Source: Leptospiraceae bacterium
GTDB lineage: Bacteria; Spirochaetota; Leptospiria; Turneriellales; Turneriellaceae
Assembly: GCA_016788945.1 (NCBI GenBank)
Contig: JAEUSA010000006.1
Span: forward strand, 1-14,960
Reading direction: 5' to 3'
DNA length: 14,960 bases
The translations under genes and the position numbers were made by a program. Of this stretch, positions 6,498 to 14,359 are shown piece after piece (the stretch's first letter is position 1; every line of letters begins with the position of its first letter). The notes under the pieces were generated by a model, which did not search any database, had not been told where the DNA came from, and saw only the letters and a list, made by a program, of their open reading frames with translations.

Positions 6498-7646
6498 ATG
6501 GCTGCAATTCCGTTCGCGCGCGCGCCTGTGAACTTCGAAACGGCGGCGCCCTACCTCAAAGAGGCACTCGACAATGGCTGGCTCACCACCGGCCCATTGA
6601 CGGAACGATTTACCGCGGCGCTCAGCGATTATCTCGCTACACCCAACCTCGTCGCACTTTCTTCATGCACAGCCGCGCTGCAAATTGCGCTCGCCGCAGC
6701 CAGCCTGCCTGCGGGCAGCGAGGTCATCGTGCCGGCGAATACTTTCATCGCCACGTTTGAAACCGTTGAACTCGCGGGCCTCAAACCCGTGCTCGCCGAT
6801 ATCGATCGCGACACGTGGAATATATCACTCGAATCCATAACCTCGCGGATTAGCGAGAACACCAGCGCAGTCATTGCGGTTCCATTCGCCGGCAACCCGA
6901 TCAACATGGATGAACTGCAGGCACTGTGCCGTCGGCACAAGCTCACTCTCATTCTCGATTGTGCGCATGCGCTGGAAACGCGCTATCGTGGGCAACCGCT
7001 GCACCATTATGCGGATTACAGCTGTTATAGTTTTTATGCCACGAAAAACCTGACCACTGCCGAAGGTGGTGCGCTCATCTGCCCGGCAGAAAAATTAGAA
7101 CTCGTACGCGCGCTGAGTTTGCACGGCATGTCACGCGCAGCGTGGAAACGTTATGCGGGCGGGCCGTGGCGCTATGACATTATCGCCACCGGTTACAAAG
7201 CAAACCTGACCGACATACACGCGGCGATTGGCCTCGCTCAGCTTGGTAGTCTTACCACCAATCATGCTCGGCGGCTTGAGCTCGTGGAGCGCTACCGCCA
7301 ACAGTTAGGCGGCCTGCCCGTCAGAATGCAGCACATGCCTGCTAACACTTCGGTAGCCGATCATGCACACCATCTGTTCTGTATTTCGCTTTCAGCAAAC
7401 GCAAAACGCACTCGCGATGATTTGATGAATGCGCTCGCGGCTAAACAAATCGGTTTTTCCGTACATTTTATTCCGATTTATGAGTTCACGCATACGCGTG
7501 AAGAATATGATTTCCCTCAGGCCAATTTTCCTCATACGGCAGAATATTTCGCCGGTGCGCTGTCGTTGCCGCTGTATCCGACATTGACGAATGCGCAGCA
7601 AGATGAGGTTATCGCGACTCTTCTTCGAGCGTTTGCAGATACTTAG
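6498..7646 (+). CDS. DegT/DnrJ/EryC1/StrS family PLP aminotransferase
   Basis: A 382-residue protein, full length for this family. Key elements: TSCTAAL-type phosphate-binding region (SSCTAAL, 55-61), VPANTF (78-83), Asp154 in LDCAHALE, which pairs with the PLP pyridine nitrogen, and Lys183 in FYATKNLTTAEGG as the Schiff-base lysine. GYKANLTDIHAAIGLAQL (about 236-253) is the conserved partner-subunit loop. These enzymes typically aminate keto-sugars linked to nucleotides for LPS, O-antigen or capsule; the exact sugar cannot be read here. It starts 3 bases after the M23 peptidase stop and has no distinct Shine-Dalgarno, so reinitiation after that gene is likely. Its 3' end overlaps the convergent FapA-family gene by 38 bases (7609-7646). 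A GC-alternating run (CGCGCGCGC) lies in its first codons. Confidence 0.93.
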   Translation: MAAIPFARAPVNFETAAPYLKEALDNGWLTTGPLTERFTAALSDYLATPNLVALSSCTAALQIALAAASLPAGSEVIVPANTFIATFETVELAGLKPVLADIDRDTWNISLESITSRISENTSAVIAVPFAGNPINMDELQALCRRHKLTLILDCAHALETRYRGQPLHHYADYSCYSFYATKNLTTAEGGALICPAEKLELVRALSLHGMSRAAWKRYAGGPWRYDIIATGYKANLTDIHAAIGLAQLGSLTTNHARRLELVERYRQQLGGLPVRMQHMPANTSVADHAHHLFCISLSANAKRTRDDLMNALAAKQIGFSVHFIPIYEFTHTREEYDFPQANFPHTAEYFAGALSLPLYPTLTNAQQDEVIATLLRAFADT

Positions 7647-9330
7647 GCAAATTGGGCGAGGTCATGACGGTGCGGTCTTCGGGCGAGAGATGAATGACCT
7701 GCCGAGAAGCTGAAGGTCGCATCGGGCTGCGGAACAGATTTCCTTTGCCAAAATTGATTTCGACATTCGGGTAAAGCTGGTTTTCCACGAGCACATAGGC
7801 CCGATCGTGCGCGGCATACGAGTTGTGCGCAGCTTCGAGCTGACGCTCTTCAGATTCAATGAGACTCTTGTATTTGCGCAGCGCCATCACCAGCTTTTCA
7901 CGCGTTTCGGCTTCTTTGGCTTCAAGCCTGCGCTTCTTCATGGCTTCATTCAGGCGCGAAAGGCTGACGCGGATTTTCTCGAGAGTTTGTTCTTTTTCTT
8001 TGAGGGATGCCTTAATTTCGTCGATCACGACGCGCACCGAGGGATCAATACCCACGGTGAGCACGGTACGCGTTTCGCCTGCGCCGCCAAGCTTGTTGCA
8101 GTGAACATATTTTCCCGCAGACAGTTCGCCGCCATTGATATCGCCACGCCCGCCCTTGACGACAATGGCTCCGCCCGCCGTCAGGTGTGAGTGCAGCGTC
8201 GCTTCGGAGATGAAAATTGAACCTTTCGCATGGATTGTCCCCTGCTCGACGAAACGCGCATAGACATCGCCGTCTGAGGTGATTTTGCCTTCACCGCGGC
8301 CCATGAAACCGGCAGAGAGAATTACGTCTTTACCGGCGCTGATTTCGCACACCCCGACGCTCGACTGCAGAATGATGCTGCCCGATGCATGCAACTTAAA
8401 GCCATCGGCTACAGACTCTTCAACAATGACGCTGCCGGGAAAGTCGACGTTCCCCGTTGAATAATCGATATTCTTCAGATAGACCACTTCGTCGACGCGA
8501 ATCTTGCCGCTCGATTCCATAACCGGACGGCCTTCGATTTTTGAGATGAGTTTCTTTCCGTCGGCGCTGATCTCGACGTTTGCCCCTAACTGAAACTCGG
8601 CGATCGCGCCCGGTTCGGCCGGCAGAATCTTGCCACTCACGGCAAAACCCGGCTGCCCCAAGGTCGGGTCGACCTTTTCGGCGATGACCTCGCCGGCGTG
8701 TGCCGATTTAATGAGCTCTACGTCTTTGTAATCGACTTTCTGCGCCTTCGTATCGATGCGCGGTTTGGTGAGTGTTTGGAATAGCGGCTTTATATAACCA
8801 TTTTCACCCCGCTCGGGTGCTTTGCCGTGGGCGACCAAGACGAGTTTTTTGTAGGTCGGTCTGCGGCCGAGCTCTGCAAGGGTCTCTTCGTTGATGCCTT
8901 TGATAACGCCGTGGTCTCTGAGCAACTGCCGTAATTCTTCGACGCTGAGATTCTTACCCCCGCCTTCAGGCGGTTCGATAAAGAGGTGTGCACTCATCTG
9001 CTCGGGCGATATCTGCACCTCGGCAACAGCCCCCTTGCGCATGATAATCTTCGGCCAATCGCCGATTACATGCGCCTGACCTTCAGGTAATTTACCCTCC
9101 TGTGTGCTGCGCAGCAGTCGGTCAACCTGCACATTTTTATCGGGCACGATTTGCATCGAGCGCATACGGTTCAAAAGGTCGGTCGGGTGAACGGGCCGCC
9201 CCTTGCCGGTAGGATTATGAATTTTGAGTACGGCTTTGCCGTTCTCTTCGACAAGTTCGAACGAGCCGTTCTGGGAGGTATCGAGCTCCTCAAGGAGCTT
9301 GCGGGTCATTTCATTTTCGTGGGCGGACAT
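7609..9330 (-). CDS. FapA/DUF342 family protein
   Basis: A 573-residue protein counted from the ATG at 9330. Residues about 1-100 are specific to this protein. About 103-245 match the N-terminal part of FapA-type (DUF342) proteins. About 250-415 form a long series of short hydrophobic/glycine strands (such as GSIILQSS, GKDVILSAG, GSIFISEATL, GGAIVVKGG) typical of their right-handed beta-helix. About 434-506 is a charged coiled coil rich in Lys/Glu, and a short beta-like tail follows. FapA proteins were named for flagellar assembly, and related polymer-like scaffolds occur widely, but the biochemical role is unclear. It has no signal peptide, so it is cytoplasmic. The start follows the permease stop by two bases, with AGGTGG about nine bases upstream; an in-frame TTG at 9372 is less likely. 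It is the last gene of the five-gene operon. Confidence 0.88.
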   Translation of the reverse strand: MSAHENEMTRKLLEELDTSQNGSFELVEENGKAVLKIHNPTGKGRPVHPTDLLNRMRSMQIVPDKNVQVDRLLRSTQEGKLPEGQAHVIGDWPKIIMRKGAVAEVQISPEQMSAHLFIEPPEGGGKNLSVEELRQLLRDHGVIKGINEETLAELGRRPTYKKLVLVAHGKAPERGENGYIKPLFQTLTKPRIDTKAQKVDYKDVELIKSAHAGEVIAEKVDPTLGQPGFAVSGKILPAEPGAIAEFQLGANVEISADGKKLISKIEGRPVMESSGKIRVDEVVYLKNIDYSTGNVDFPGSVIVEESVADGFKLHASGSIILQSSVGVCEISAGKDVILSAGFMGRGEGKITSDGDVYARFVEQGTIHAKGSIFISEATLHSHLTAGGAIVVKGGRGDINGGELSAGKYVHCNKLGGAGETRTVLTVGIDPSVRVVIDEIKASLKEKEQTLEKIRVSLSRLNEAMKKRRLEAKEAETREKLVMALRKYKSLIESEERQLEAAHNSYAAHDRAYVLVENQLYPNVEINFGKGNLFRSPMRPSASRQVIHLSPEDRTVMTSPNLPKYLQTLEEESR

Positions 9331-9332
9331 GC

Positions 9333-10397
9333 TCAATGCCACCTGAAAATCTTCAGGCTGAGTGAAAAGCAAAACACTCCGAAGATATTCAGTACGACAA
9401 TGGGCATAAAAATTTCGCTAAAATCGCCGGCTGTATTGAACACCGTGCGCATGGCGTCTGCCATGAGCGCAAGCGGCGAATACTGCAGCAAAGGCTGTAT
9501 AAATTCGGGAAAATTCGCATAGCTGAAGAAAATCCCCGAGGCGAGCATCATCGGTACAGAGAAGGCGTTGATAATGCCATTACCCGTCCTCGTATTCTCG
9601 GCCCGCGAGGCGAGCAGAAAGGCAAAACCTGCAAAAGCGACATTGCCCGAAATGAACAGCGCCATGATGTTCGCGACACTCCCCTGCAGCACGAACCCGA
9701 AATACCAGTAGCCGAACAGAAACAGCAGCCCCACTTCCACAAGGTTAATTGTCATGCGCGAAAAAAAGAAGGATGCCAGAATCACCGCTTTCTTTACCGG
9801 TGTGGCGATCATGCGCCGCATGAGCTTTTTCATGCGATACTCAATCAGCACGTAACCGATGCCCCACAGGCATGAATTCATGATACCGAGTGCCATTAAC
9901 CCCGGTATGAGAAAATCGATGTAGCGGTTTCCGTGCGTTGTTACCGGGTTCAACTGCAGCGCGACTTTTTCTTGACTCAGGCGCCGCGACAAGATCAGAT
10001 AAGAAAGATAAGAGGTTTCATTCGCCGGATCAAGGTGAAAGTGCAGCGTGCCGTTGCTCGTCAGCTGTATATACAATACGATTTTTCCCTTGCGCAACAT
10101 GGTCATCGCCTTTTGCTGATCGACAAAGGCGAACTTAAAAACGCTGTGGTCGTTGGGCTTTTTGGGGCGCGAAATATTGCGGTTCTCGATCTCGTTGATA
10201 ACTTCGCGTAATTCAGAACTTTTTTTGATGTCGCCGACGACGGCTATCTGCCGTGTGGTGACTTTGCGCTGGACGAAAGCCACGCCGAGCACCCATGACA
10301 TCGCCACCGGCAGCAGCACCGACCAGAGAATAATCTCCCAATCGCGAAAGAATTCGCGCAGATGCATCAGATAAAGCTGCCACAATGACCTAACCAT
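9333..10397 (-). CDS. ABC-2 type transporter permease
   Basis: A 354-residue membrane protein with the ABC-2 exporter layout. TM1 is at about 21-41, preceded by a charged amphipathic N-terminus. An extracytoplasmic domain covers about 42-158. Five more TM segments follow at about 161-185, 205-230, 240-263, 273-295 and 327-350. The conserved SRAENTRTGNG-type segment before TM5 and the SYANFPEFIQPLLQYSPL loop after it fit the DrrB-like/ABC2_membrane_3 group. It must partner with the ATPase encoded immediately upstream, whose 3' end it overlaps by 8 bases. Together they would export a hydrophobic or lipid-linked molecule, or in some relatives a drug. The substrate cannot be told. Placement after hldA makes an envelope-related substrate plausible but unproven. 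Confidence 0.92.
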   Translation of the reverse strand: MVRSLWQLYLMHLREFFRDWEIILWSVLLPVAMSWVLGVAFVQRKVTTRQIAVVGDIKKSSELREVINEIENRNISRPKKPNDHSVFKFAFVDQQKAMTMLRKGKIVLYIQLTSNGTLHFHLDPANETSYLSYLILSRRLSQEKVALQLNPVTTHGNRYIDFLIPGLMALGIMNSCLWGIGYVLIEYRMKKLMRRMIATPVKKAVILASFFFSRMTINLVEVGLLFLFGYWYFGFVLQGSVANIMALFISGNVAFAGFAFLLASRAENTRTGNGIINAFSVPMMLASGIFFSYANFPEFIQPLLQYSPLALMADAMRTVFNTAGDFSEIFMPIVVLNIFGVFCFSLSLKIFRWH

Positions 10398-11337
10398 CGA
10401 GATGCCGCCCGGTCATTTTAATAAACAAATCATCTAAAGTCAGCGGGCGCGCGGCGAACGATTCGAGGTTCGTTTTCCCCACGCGACGCAGAAAATCCGG
10501 CAAAATCTGTGCCGCATCGTCAACGTGCATGACACCCTTTGCCTCGTCAGGATTGTAATTGAAATAGGACACGCGCTTTAGCTTCTGCAGGTGGGCAGCA
10601 GCCTGCGCGGCCGCACTCTTGCTGAGCTTAAATTCAATGATTTCGTGGCTGGCATGCTGCTCGAGAAGCTCGCTCAGCGCACCGTCGGCGAGTATTTTAC
10701 CGCGGAACATGACCACGATACGTTCGCAGAGTTCTTCTGCCTCTTCCATATAATGCGTCGTCAGTAACAGCGTCGAACCGCCGCGTTTGAGATCTGCAAG
10801 AATATGCCAGATTTCGCGCCGTGCATGCGGGTCAAGCCCCGTTGTCGGTTCGTCGAGCAAGAGCACACGCGGCTTCTGTATTACCGCGATGCCGAGTGCA
10901 AGGCGTTGCCGCTGCCCGCCGGAAAGTGTATTGACGTATGCGTCTTTTTTTTCGGTAAGCGATACGAGTTCGAGAATTTCTTTCAACCGCGAACCACCGA
11001 TGCCGTAAAATGCACCGAACAGTTGCATCGCCTCGCCGACTTTGATCTTCTCCGGAAAACGCGTTTCCTGAAACGCGAGCCCCATTAAAGAACGGATTTT
11101 TCGTTCGTTGTCGTGGTATTCGTAACCATCGATGCTGATGCGGCCCGAATCGGGAAACTGCAGACCTTCGATCATTTCAAGCAGCGTGGTTTTGCCGGCA
11201 CCGTTCGGCCCGAGCAAAGCGACAAATTCGCCTTCGTAAATCTTCAGGCTCAGGTTTTTTACGGCGTGCACATGCGGAAATTTTTTGTCGACGTTTTCAA
11301 TCGTCAGAATGGCTTTTTTTTCCGCGCGGGCAGCCAT
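10390..11337 (-). CDS. ABC transporter ATP-binding protein (DrrA/CcmA-like)
   Basis: A 315-residue protein with one complete nucleotide-binding domain: Walker A GPNGAGKTT (43-51), Q-loop Gln90, signature LSGGQ (138-142), Walker B VLLLDEP (158-164) with catalytic Glu163, D-loop GLD (167-169) and H-loop His195 in TTHYMEEAEELCER. A C-terminal extension of about 85 residues follows, as in DrrA-type exporter ATPases, where it contributes to dimer or permease contacts. It energises the permease encoded next, overlapping it by 8 bases. Its ATG lies one base after the hldA stop (TGATATG). Only a weak AAGAG-like site precedes it, so coupling to hldA translation is likely. Confidence 0.95.
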   Translation of the reverse strand: MAARAEKKAILTIENVDKKFPHVHAVKNLSLKIYEGEFVALLGPNGAGKTTLLEMIEGLQFPDSGRISIDGYEYHDNERKIRSLMGLAFQETRFPEKIKVGEAMQLFGAFYGIGGSRLKEILELVSLTEKKDAYVNTLSGGQRQRLALGIAVIQKPRVLLLDEPTTGLDPHARREIWHILADLKRGGSTLLLTTHYMEEAEELCERIVVMFRGKILADGALSELLEQHASHEIIEFKLSKSAAAQAAAHLQKLKRVSYFNYNPDEAKGVMHVDDAAQILPDFLRRVGKTNLESFAARPLTLDDLFIKMTGRHLDG

Positions 11338-11338
11338 A

Positions 11339-12352
11339 TCAAAGTGCGACTCTTCTTACATCGGGCATCGGATGCTCCAGCTCTGCCAAAAGTTCCTGCG
11401 GCGTAACGGTCGCCGTGCCCAATTTGCCCACAACAATGCCACCGGCAATGTTCGACAGCATCATCGCCTCAACATGGCCGGCGCCGGCGCAGATCGCGGC
11501 AGTGTACACAGAGATCACTGTGTCGCCCGCTCCAGTCACGTCAAAAACATCGCGCGCGACGGTCGGCAGATAAACGGCCTCTTTATCGTTAAAATATGCC
11601 ATGCCGCGCTGTGAGCGGGTAATCAGCAAATTATTGAGCTTCAGTTCACGGCGTATCAGCGCGGCGATTTCAGCCACCTCGTGATCATTCGCCGGGAAAG
11701 GTCGTCCGATGCCTTCGGAGGCCTCTTTTTCATTCGGCGTCATGATGTCGCACTCGCCGTACTGCTTGAAGTGCTTCACCTGCGGATCTACCGCAACAAA
11801 AACCTTTTTCTGCCTCGCGATGCGTATTGCCTCGCTGATCACACGGCGCGTGAGCAGGCCCTTGTCATAGTCGCTGAGAATTACCGCGTCAAAATTACCG
11901 ACCATACGCTCGAAGTTGGTTATCACGGCATCTTCGGTTTTCTGATCGATTGCCGCCGCCCGTTCGCGGTCAACGCGCAGTAGCTGCTGGTTGCGCGCCA
12001 TAAATCGTGTCTTGATGGTCGTCGGTCTGTCGGCAAGGCGAATGAGGCTCAGGTTTTCACCGAGCCCCCATTTTTCGAGCTCGTGGTGGAGCGCTAAGCC
12101 ATTTTCGTCGGCCCCGACGATACTCAGCATGCCCATTTTGCAGCGCAGATCTTTCAAGTTTTTGAGTACATTCGCAGCGCCCCCGGGGGTACGGTCTTCG
12201 CTGCCTGCCAGCAGCACAGCGACGGGAGCCTCGGGAGAAATGCGCGAAACATCACCGCGCACATATTCATCCCACATCAGATCGCCGAGGACAAAAACCC
12301 GCGCATTTGCGAGTTTTGCCGGCAATTGCTTGAGATCAGCCAATGCCTGCAT
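11339..12352 (-). CDS. hldA: D-glycero-beta-D-manno-heptose-7-phosphate kinase (RfaE domain I type)
   Basis: A 337-residue PfkB/ribokinase-family kinase. Characteristic elements: VLGDLMWDEYV (21-31), SPEAPVAV (39-46), the first PfkB signature GGAANV (57-62), SDYDKG (160-165), TPNEKE (205-210), and DVTGAGDT (271-278) with catalytic base Asp277 and the anion hole. SPEAPV plus DYDKG are hallmarks of the heptose kinase half of HldE/RfaE. The cytidylyltransferase half (HldE domain II) is absent, and the length matches the stand-alone form, so the separate nucleotidyltransferase should be elsewhere in the genome. It phosphorylates heptose-7-phosphate at C1 in ADP-heptose synthesis for LPS inner core. 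A generic sugar kinase is the main alternative. The ATG directly follows the aspS stop (TAAATG), with CCAAGG about eight bases upstream. Confidence 0.88.
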   Translation of the reverse strand: MQALADLKQLPAKLANARVFVLGDLMWDEYVRGDVSRISPEAPVAVLLAGSEDRTPGGAANVLKNLKDLRCKMGMLSIVGADENGLALHHELEKWGLGENLSLIRLADRPTTIKTRFMARNQQLLRVDRERAAAIDQKTEDAVITNFERMVGNFDAVILSDYDKGLLTRRVISEAIRIARQKKVFVAVDPQVKHFKQYGECDIMTPNEKEASEGIGRPFPANDHEVAEIAALIRRELKLNNLLITRSQRGMAYFNDKEAVYLPTVARDVFDVTGAGDTVISVYTAAICAGAGHVEAMMLSNIAGGIVVGKLGTATVTPQELLAELEHPMPDVRRVAL

Positions 12353-14191
12353 TTAGCGCGCCTTGGCGGTTGATTTGAGGTAAAGTTCGCGTAGCTGCTT
12401 TTCGTCGACCAAAGACGGCGCCCCCGACATCAGGCAGGTGCCTTTTTGCGTCTTGGGAAACGCCATTACGTCGCGAATCGAGGCGCGCTTTAAGCCCAGC
12501 ATCAGCACGCGGTCGACACCGAACGCGATGCCACCGTGCGGTGGTGCGCCAAATTCAAGGCCGCGCAGCAGAAAGCCGAAGCGGTTCTGCGCTTCTTCAT
12601 CGGTGATTTTCAGCAGGCGAAAGATCGCCTGTTGCAGGCGCGATTCATGGATACGAATGCTGCCGCCGCCGATTTCGACACCGTTGAGAACAAAATCGTA
12701 TGCGTCGGAGCGCACCTTGCGCAGTGCCTGTTGCTGTTCGCTGCTCAGTTCGGCCGACGCCCCCGCTTCGAGCACAATATGCGCGTCTTCGGGTACGGGA
12801 GCGGTAAACGGATGGTGTACGCTGATAAGCGAGTTCGTTTCGTAATCCCAGTCAAACAGCGGAAAGTCGACGACCCACAATGCCTTATAGACATCGGGAA
12901 TCATGCCAAGCTTTTCGGCAAGGCGCAGGCGCAGCGCTGAGAGTGTGGCAAACACCACGTCGGCACGGTCACCGGCGAAGAAAATGATATCGCCTACCTT
13001 GGCTCCCGTGCGCTTGATAAGTTCGGCCTGTGCCGCTTCGGGTAAAAATTTCGTGATCAGCGATTCAAGGCCATTCTCGGTGAGTTTAACCCAAGCAAGC
13101 CCTTTGGCTTTGTAATCTTGCATCACCCATTGCGTCAGGTCATCGATGTCTTTGCGCGAGAGGGCGGAGCCCCCCGCGACGCACAGAGCCTTTAATCTTC
13201 CCGTCTCTGCAGCAGACTTGAAAACCTTAAATTCGGTCATCGGCGCCCAGTCACCGAGTTCGGTAAGTGTCATTCCAAAGCGGATGTCAGGCTTGTCATT
13301 GCCATAGAGCTCCATCGCATCATGGTAACTCATGCGCTGCGGTTCTTCATCGATTGTGATACCAAACGCCGATTTACACGCGGCGGCAATCAAACGCTGG
13401 TTGAGGCGCATGATCATTTCTTTCGTGACGAAACTCATCTCGAGGTCGATCTGGGTAAATTCGGGCTGGCGGTCTTTGCGCAAATCTTCGTCGCGGAAGC
13501 AGCGCGCGATTTGGTAATATCGTTCGGTGCCGGCGACCATCAGCAGCTGCTTGAAAATCTGCGGGGACTGCGGCAGAGCGTAGAATTCGCCGGCGTTGAG
13601 GCGACTCGGTACTAAAAAGTCGCGTGCACCTTCGGGCGTCGATTTGTTGAGTATGGGAGTTTCCACTTCCCAAAAGCCTTCGCCGTCGAGAAAATTGCGC
13701 ACCGTACGAATGAACTCGTGCCGCACGCGCAGAGATTCTTGCATTGCCTTACGGCGCAGGTCGAGAAAACGGTATTCGAGGCGCAGCTCTTCAGACGCTT
13801 CGTCATCATGCTCATCAAGCGGAATCGGCGACGGTTTGGCTTTGCTGAGTATCTCAAGCGATTCGGCGAGTATTTCGATTTCACCGGTTTTGAGTTTTGT
13901 ATTGACCGCGCTTTTGTCGCGCAGCCTGACCTTACCGACCACACAGATTACATCTTCGCCGCGCAGACCATCGGCTTTTTTCAAAAGGTCGGCATCCACG
14001 GCCATATCGAAGACGACCTGAACCACGCCGCTGCGGTCGCGCAGATCGACGAACAGCACTCCGCCCTGATCGCGGTAGCGGTATACCCAGCCGGTCACCA
14101 GTATTTTCTGGCCATTATCTGCCGCTGCGACCGAATTGCACTCGCGGCGCTGAGAAAAATCTACTGAGGGTTTAGCCCCGATTTCAGACAT
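12353..14191 (-). CDS. aspS: Aspartyl-tRNA synthetase (bacterial type)
   Basis: A 612-residue class IIb synthetase, slightly longer than the usual 585-600. It starts with about 15 nonstandard residues, then the OB-fold anticodon domain (about 28-118, GWVYRYRDQGG and DLRDRSGVVQVVF). Class II motif 1 is around 170-181. Motif 2 is FRDEDLRKDRQPEFTQID (232-249). The bacterial insertion (GAD) domain is at about 295-430. Motif 3 is GGIAFGVDRVLML (553-565), followed by MAFPKTQ. It charges tRNA-Asp in the cytoplasm. The residue after Asp41 in the RDxGG segment is Gln42, where non-discriminating enzymes often have His, so Asp-only versus Asp/Asn specificity is open. No Shine-Dalgarno precedes the ATG (CCCTTTAATAT), and the palindrome-rich leader may influence expression. 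It is the first gene of the operon leading into hldA. Confidence 0.97.
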   Translation of the reverse strand: MSEIGAKPSVDFSQRRECNSVAAADNGQKILVTGWVYRYRDQGGVLFVDLRDRSGVVQVVFDMAVDADLLKKADGLRGEDVICVVGKVRLRDKSAVNTKLKTGEIEILAESLEILSKAKPSPIPLDEHDDEASEELRLEYRFLDLRRKAMQESLRVRHEFIRTVRNFLDGEGFWEVETPILNKSTPEGARDFLVPSRLNAGEFYALPQSPQIFKQLLMVAGTERYYQIARCFRDEDLRKDRQPEFTQIDLEMSFVTKEMIMRLNQRLIAAACKSAFGITIDEEPQRMSYHDAMELYGNDKPDIRFGMTLTELGDWAPMTEFKVFKSAAETGRLKALCVAGGSALSRKDIDDLTQWVMQDYKAKGLAWVKLTENGLESLITKFLPEAAQAELIKRTGAKVGDIIFFAGDRADVVFATLSALRLRLAEKLGMIPDVYKALWVVDFPLFDWDYETNSLISVHHPFTAPVPEDAHIVLEAGASAELSSEQQQALRKVRSDAYDFVLNGVEIGGGSIRIHESRLQQAIFRLLKITDEEAQNRFGFLLRGLEFGAPPHGGIAFGVDRVLMLGLKRASIRDVMAFPKTQKGTCLMSGAPSLVDEKQLRELYLKSTAKAR

Positions 14192-14202
14192 ATATTAAAG
14201 GG

Positions 14203-14215
14203 AAAACCGGGTTTT
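14203..14215. promoter_or_regulatory. Short dyad just upstream of the aspS start
   Basis: AAAACC (14203-14208) and GGTTTT (14210-14215) are exact reverse complements around a single G, starting 11 bases upstream of the aspS ATG. It could be a protein-binding operator. As RNA it could only form a weak five-pair stem with a three-base loop. No recognisable promoter hexamers at good spacing accompany it. Confidence 0.35.
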
Positions 14216-14234
14216 GAGACACGGCGTCAACCGT

Positions 14235-14290
14235 AGGCCCAACGGGCTTGGGCCCACCATACAGCCGCCGGGCTCTCACCCGTTAAGCCT
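14235..14290. repeat. Imperfect 12-bp inverted repeat spanning 56 bases
   Basis: AGGCCCAACGGG (14235-14246) pairs with CCCGTTAAGCCT (14279-14290) at 10 of 12 positions. In minus-strand RNA the two mismatches become G-U wobbles, giving a continuous 12-pair stem. A shorter inner pair, GGGCCC (14250-14255) with GGGCTC (14270-14275), sits inside across a 3x3 internal loop. This fold excludes the simple hairpin at 14236-14254. The ends GCCCAAC and GTTAAGC fit the RYYYAAC/GTTRRRY pattern of integron attC sites, but nothing else here supports an integron. Confidence 0.5.
14236..14254. repeat. Perfect 7-bp inverted repeat, stable GC hairpin
   Basis: GGCCCAA (14236-14242), loop CGGGC, TTGGGCC (14248-14254). 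It would form a stable hairpin in RNA from either strand. On the minus strand it lies downstream of the porin gene and upstream of aspS. No T-run follows, so intrinsic termination is not clear. Confidence 0.6.
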
Positions 14291-14335
14291 GTAGTTTTGT
14301 TATAAGAACTACGGCGCGGCTATGTGATGAGCCCG
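14269..14335. repeat. Nested three-stem palindrome in the aspS leader
   Basis: The outer stem CGGGCTC (14269-14275) / GAGCCCG (14329-14335), middle stem AGCC (14286-14289) / GGCT (14318-14321) and inner stem GTAGTT (14291-14296) / AACTAC (14307-14312) are all exact and properly nested. Transcribed on the minus strand, this would be a rod with internal loops between the porin stop and aspS. It competes with the inverted repeat at 14235-14290 for the same bases. Confidence 0.5.
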
Positions 14336-14346
14336 TCTTTCAGCGC

Positions 14347-14359
14347 CGGGCAAAGCCCG
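14347..14359 (-). terminator. Possible hairpin terminator of the porin gene
   Basis: CGGGC (14347-14351), loop AAA, GCCCG (14355-14359). It starts three bases after the TAA of the porin gene on the minus strand, the expected place for a terminator. The minus strand continues GCGCTGAAAG, without a T-run, so it may protect the 3' end or need Rho. Confidence 0.4.

Noticed and set aside
6514..6526. Alternating CG run at the start of the aminotransferase gene
   Set aside because: It encodes ordinary residues (FARAPV) in a GC-rich coding context and is too short to claim a Z-DNA or repeat function.
13596..14167. Two plus-strand ORFs of 141 and 149 residues opposite aspS
   Set aside because: They overlap a clearly functional synthetase gene, have biased Ser/Arg- or Phe/Asp-rich compositions, and show no known motif or ribosome binding site.
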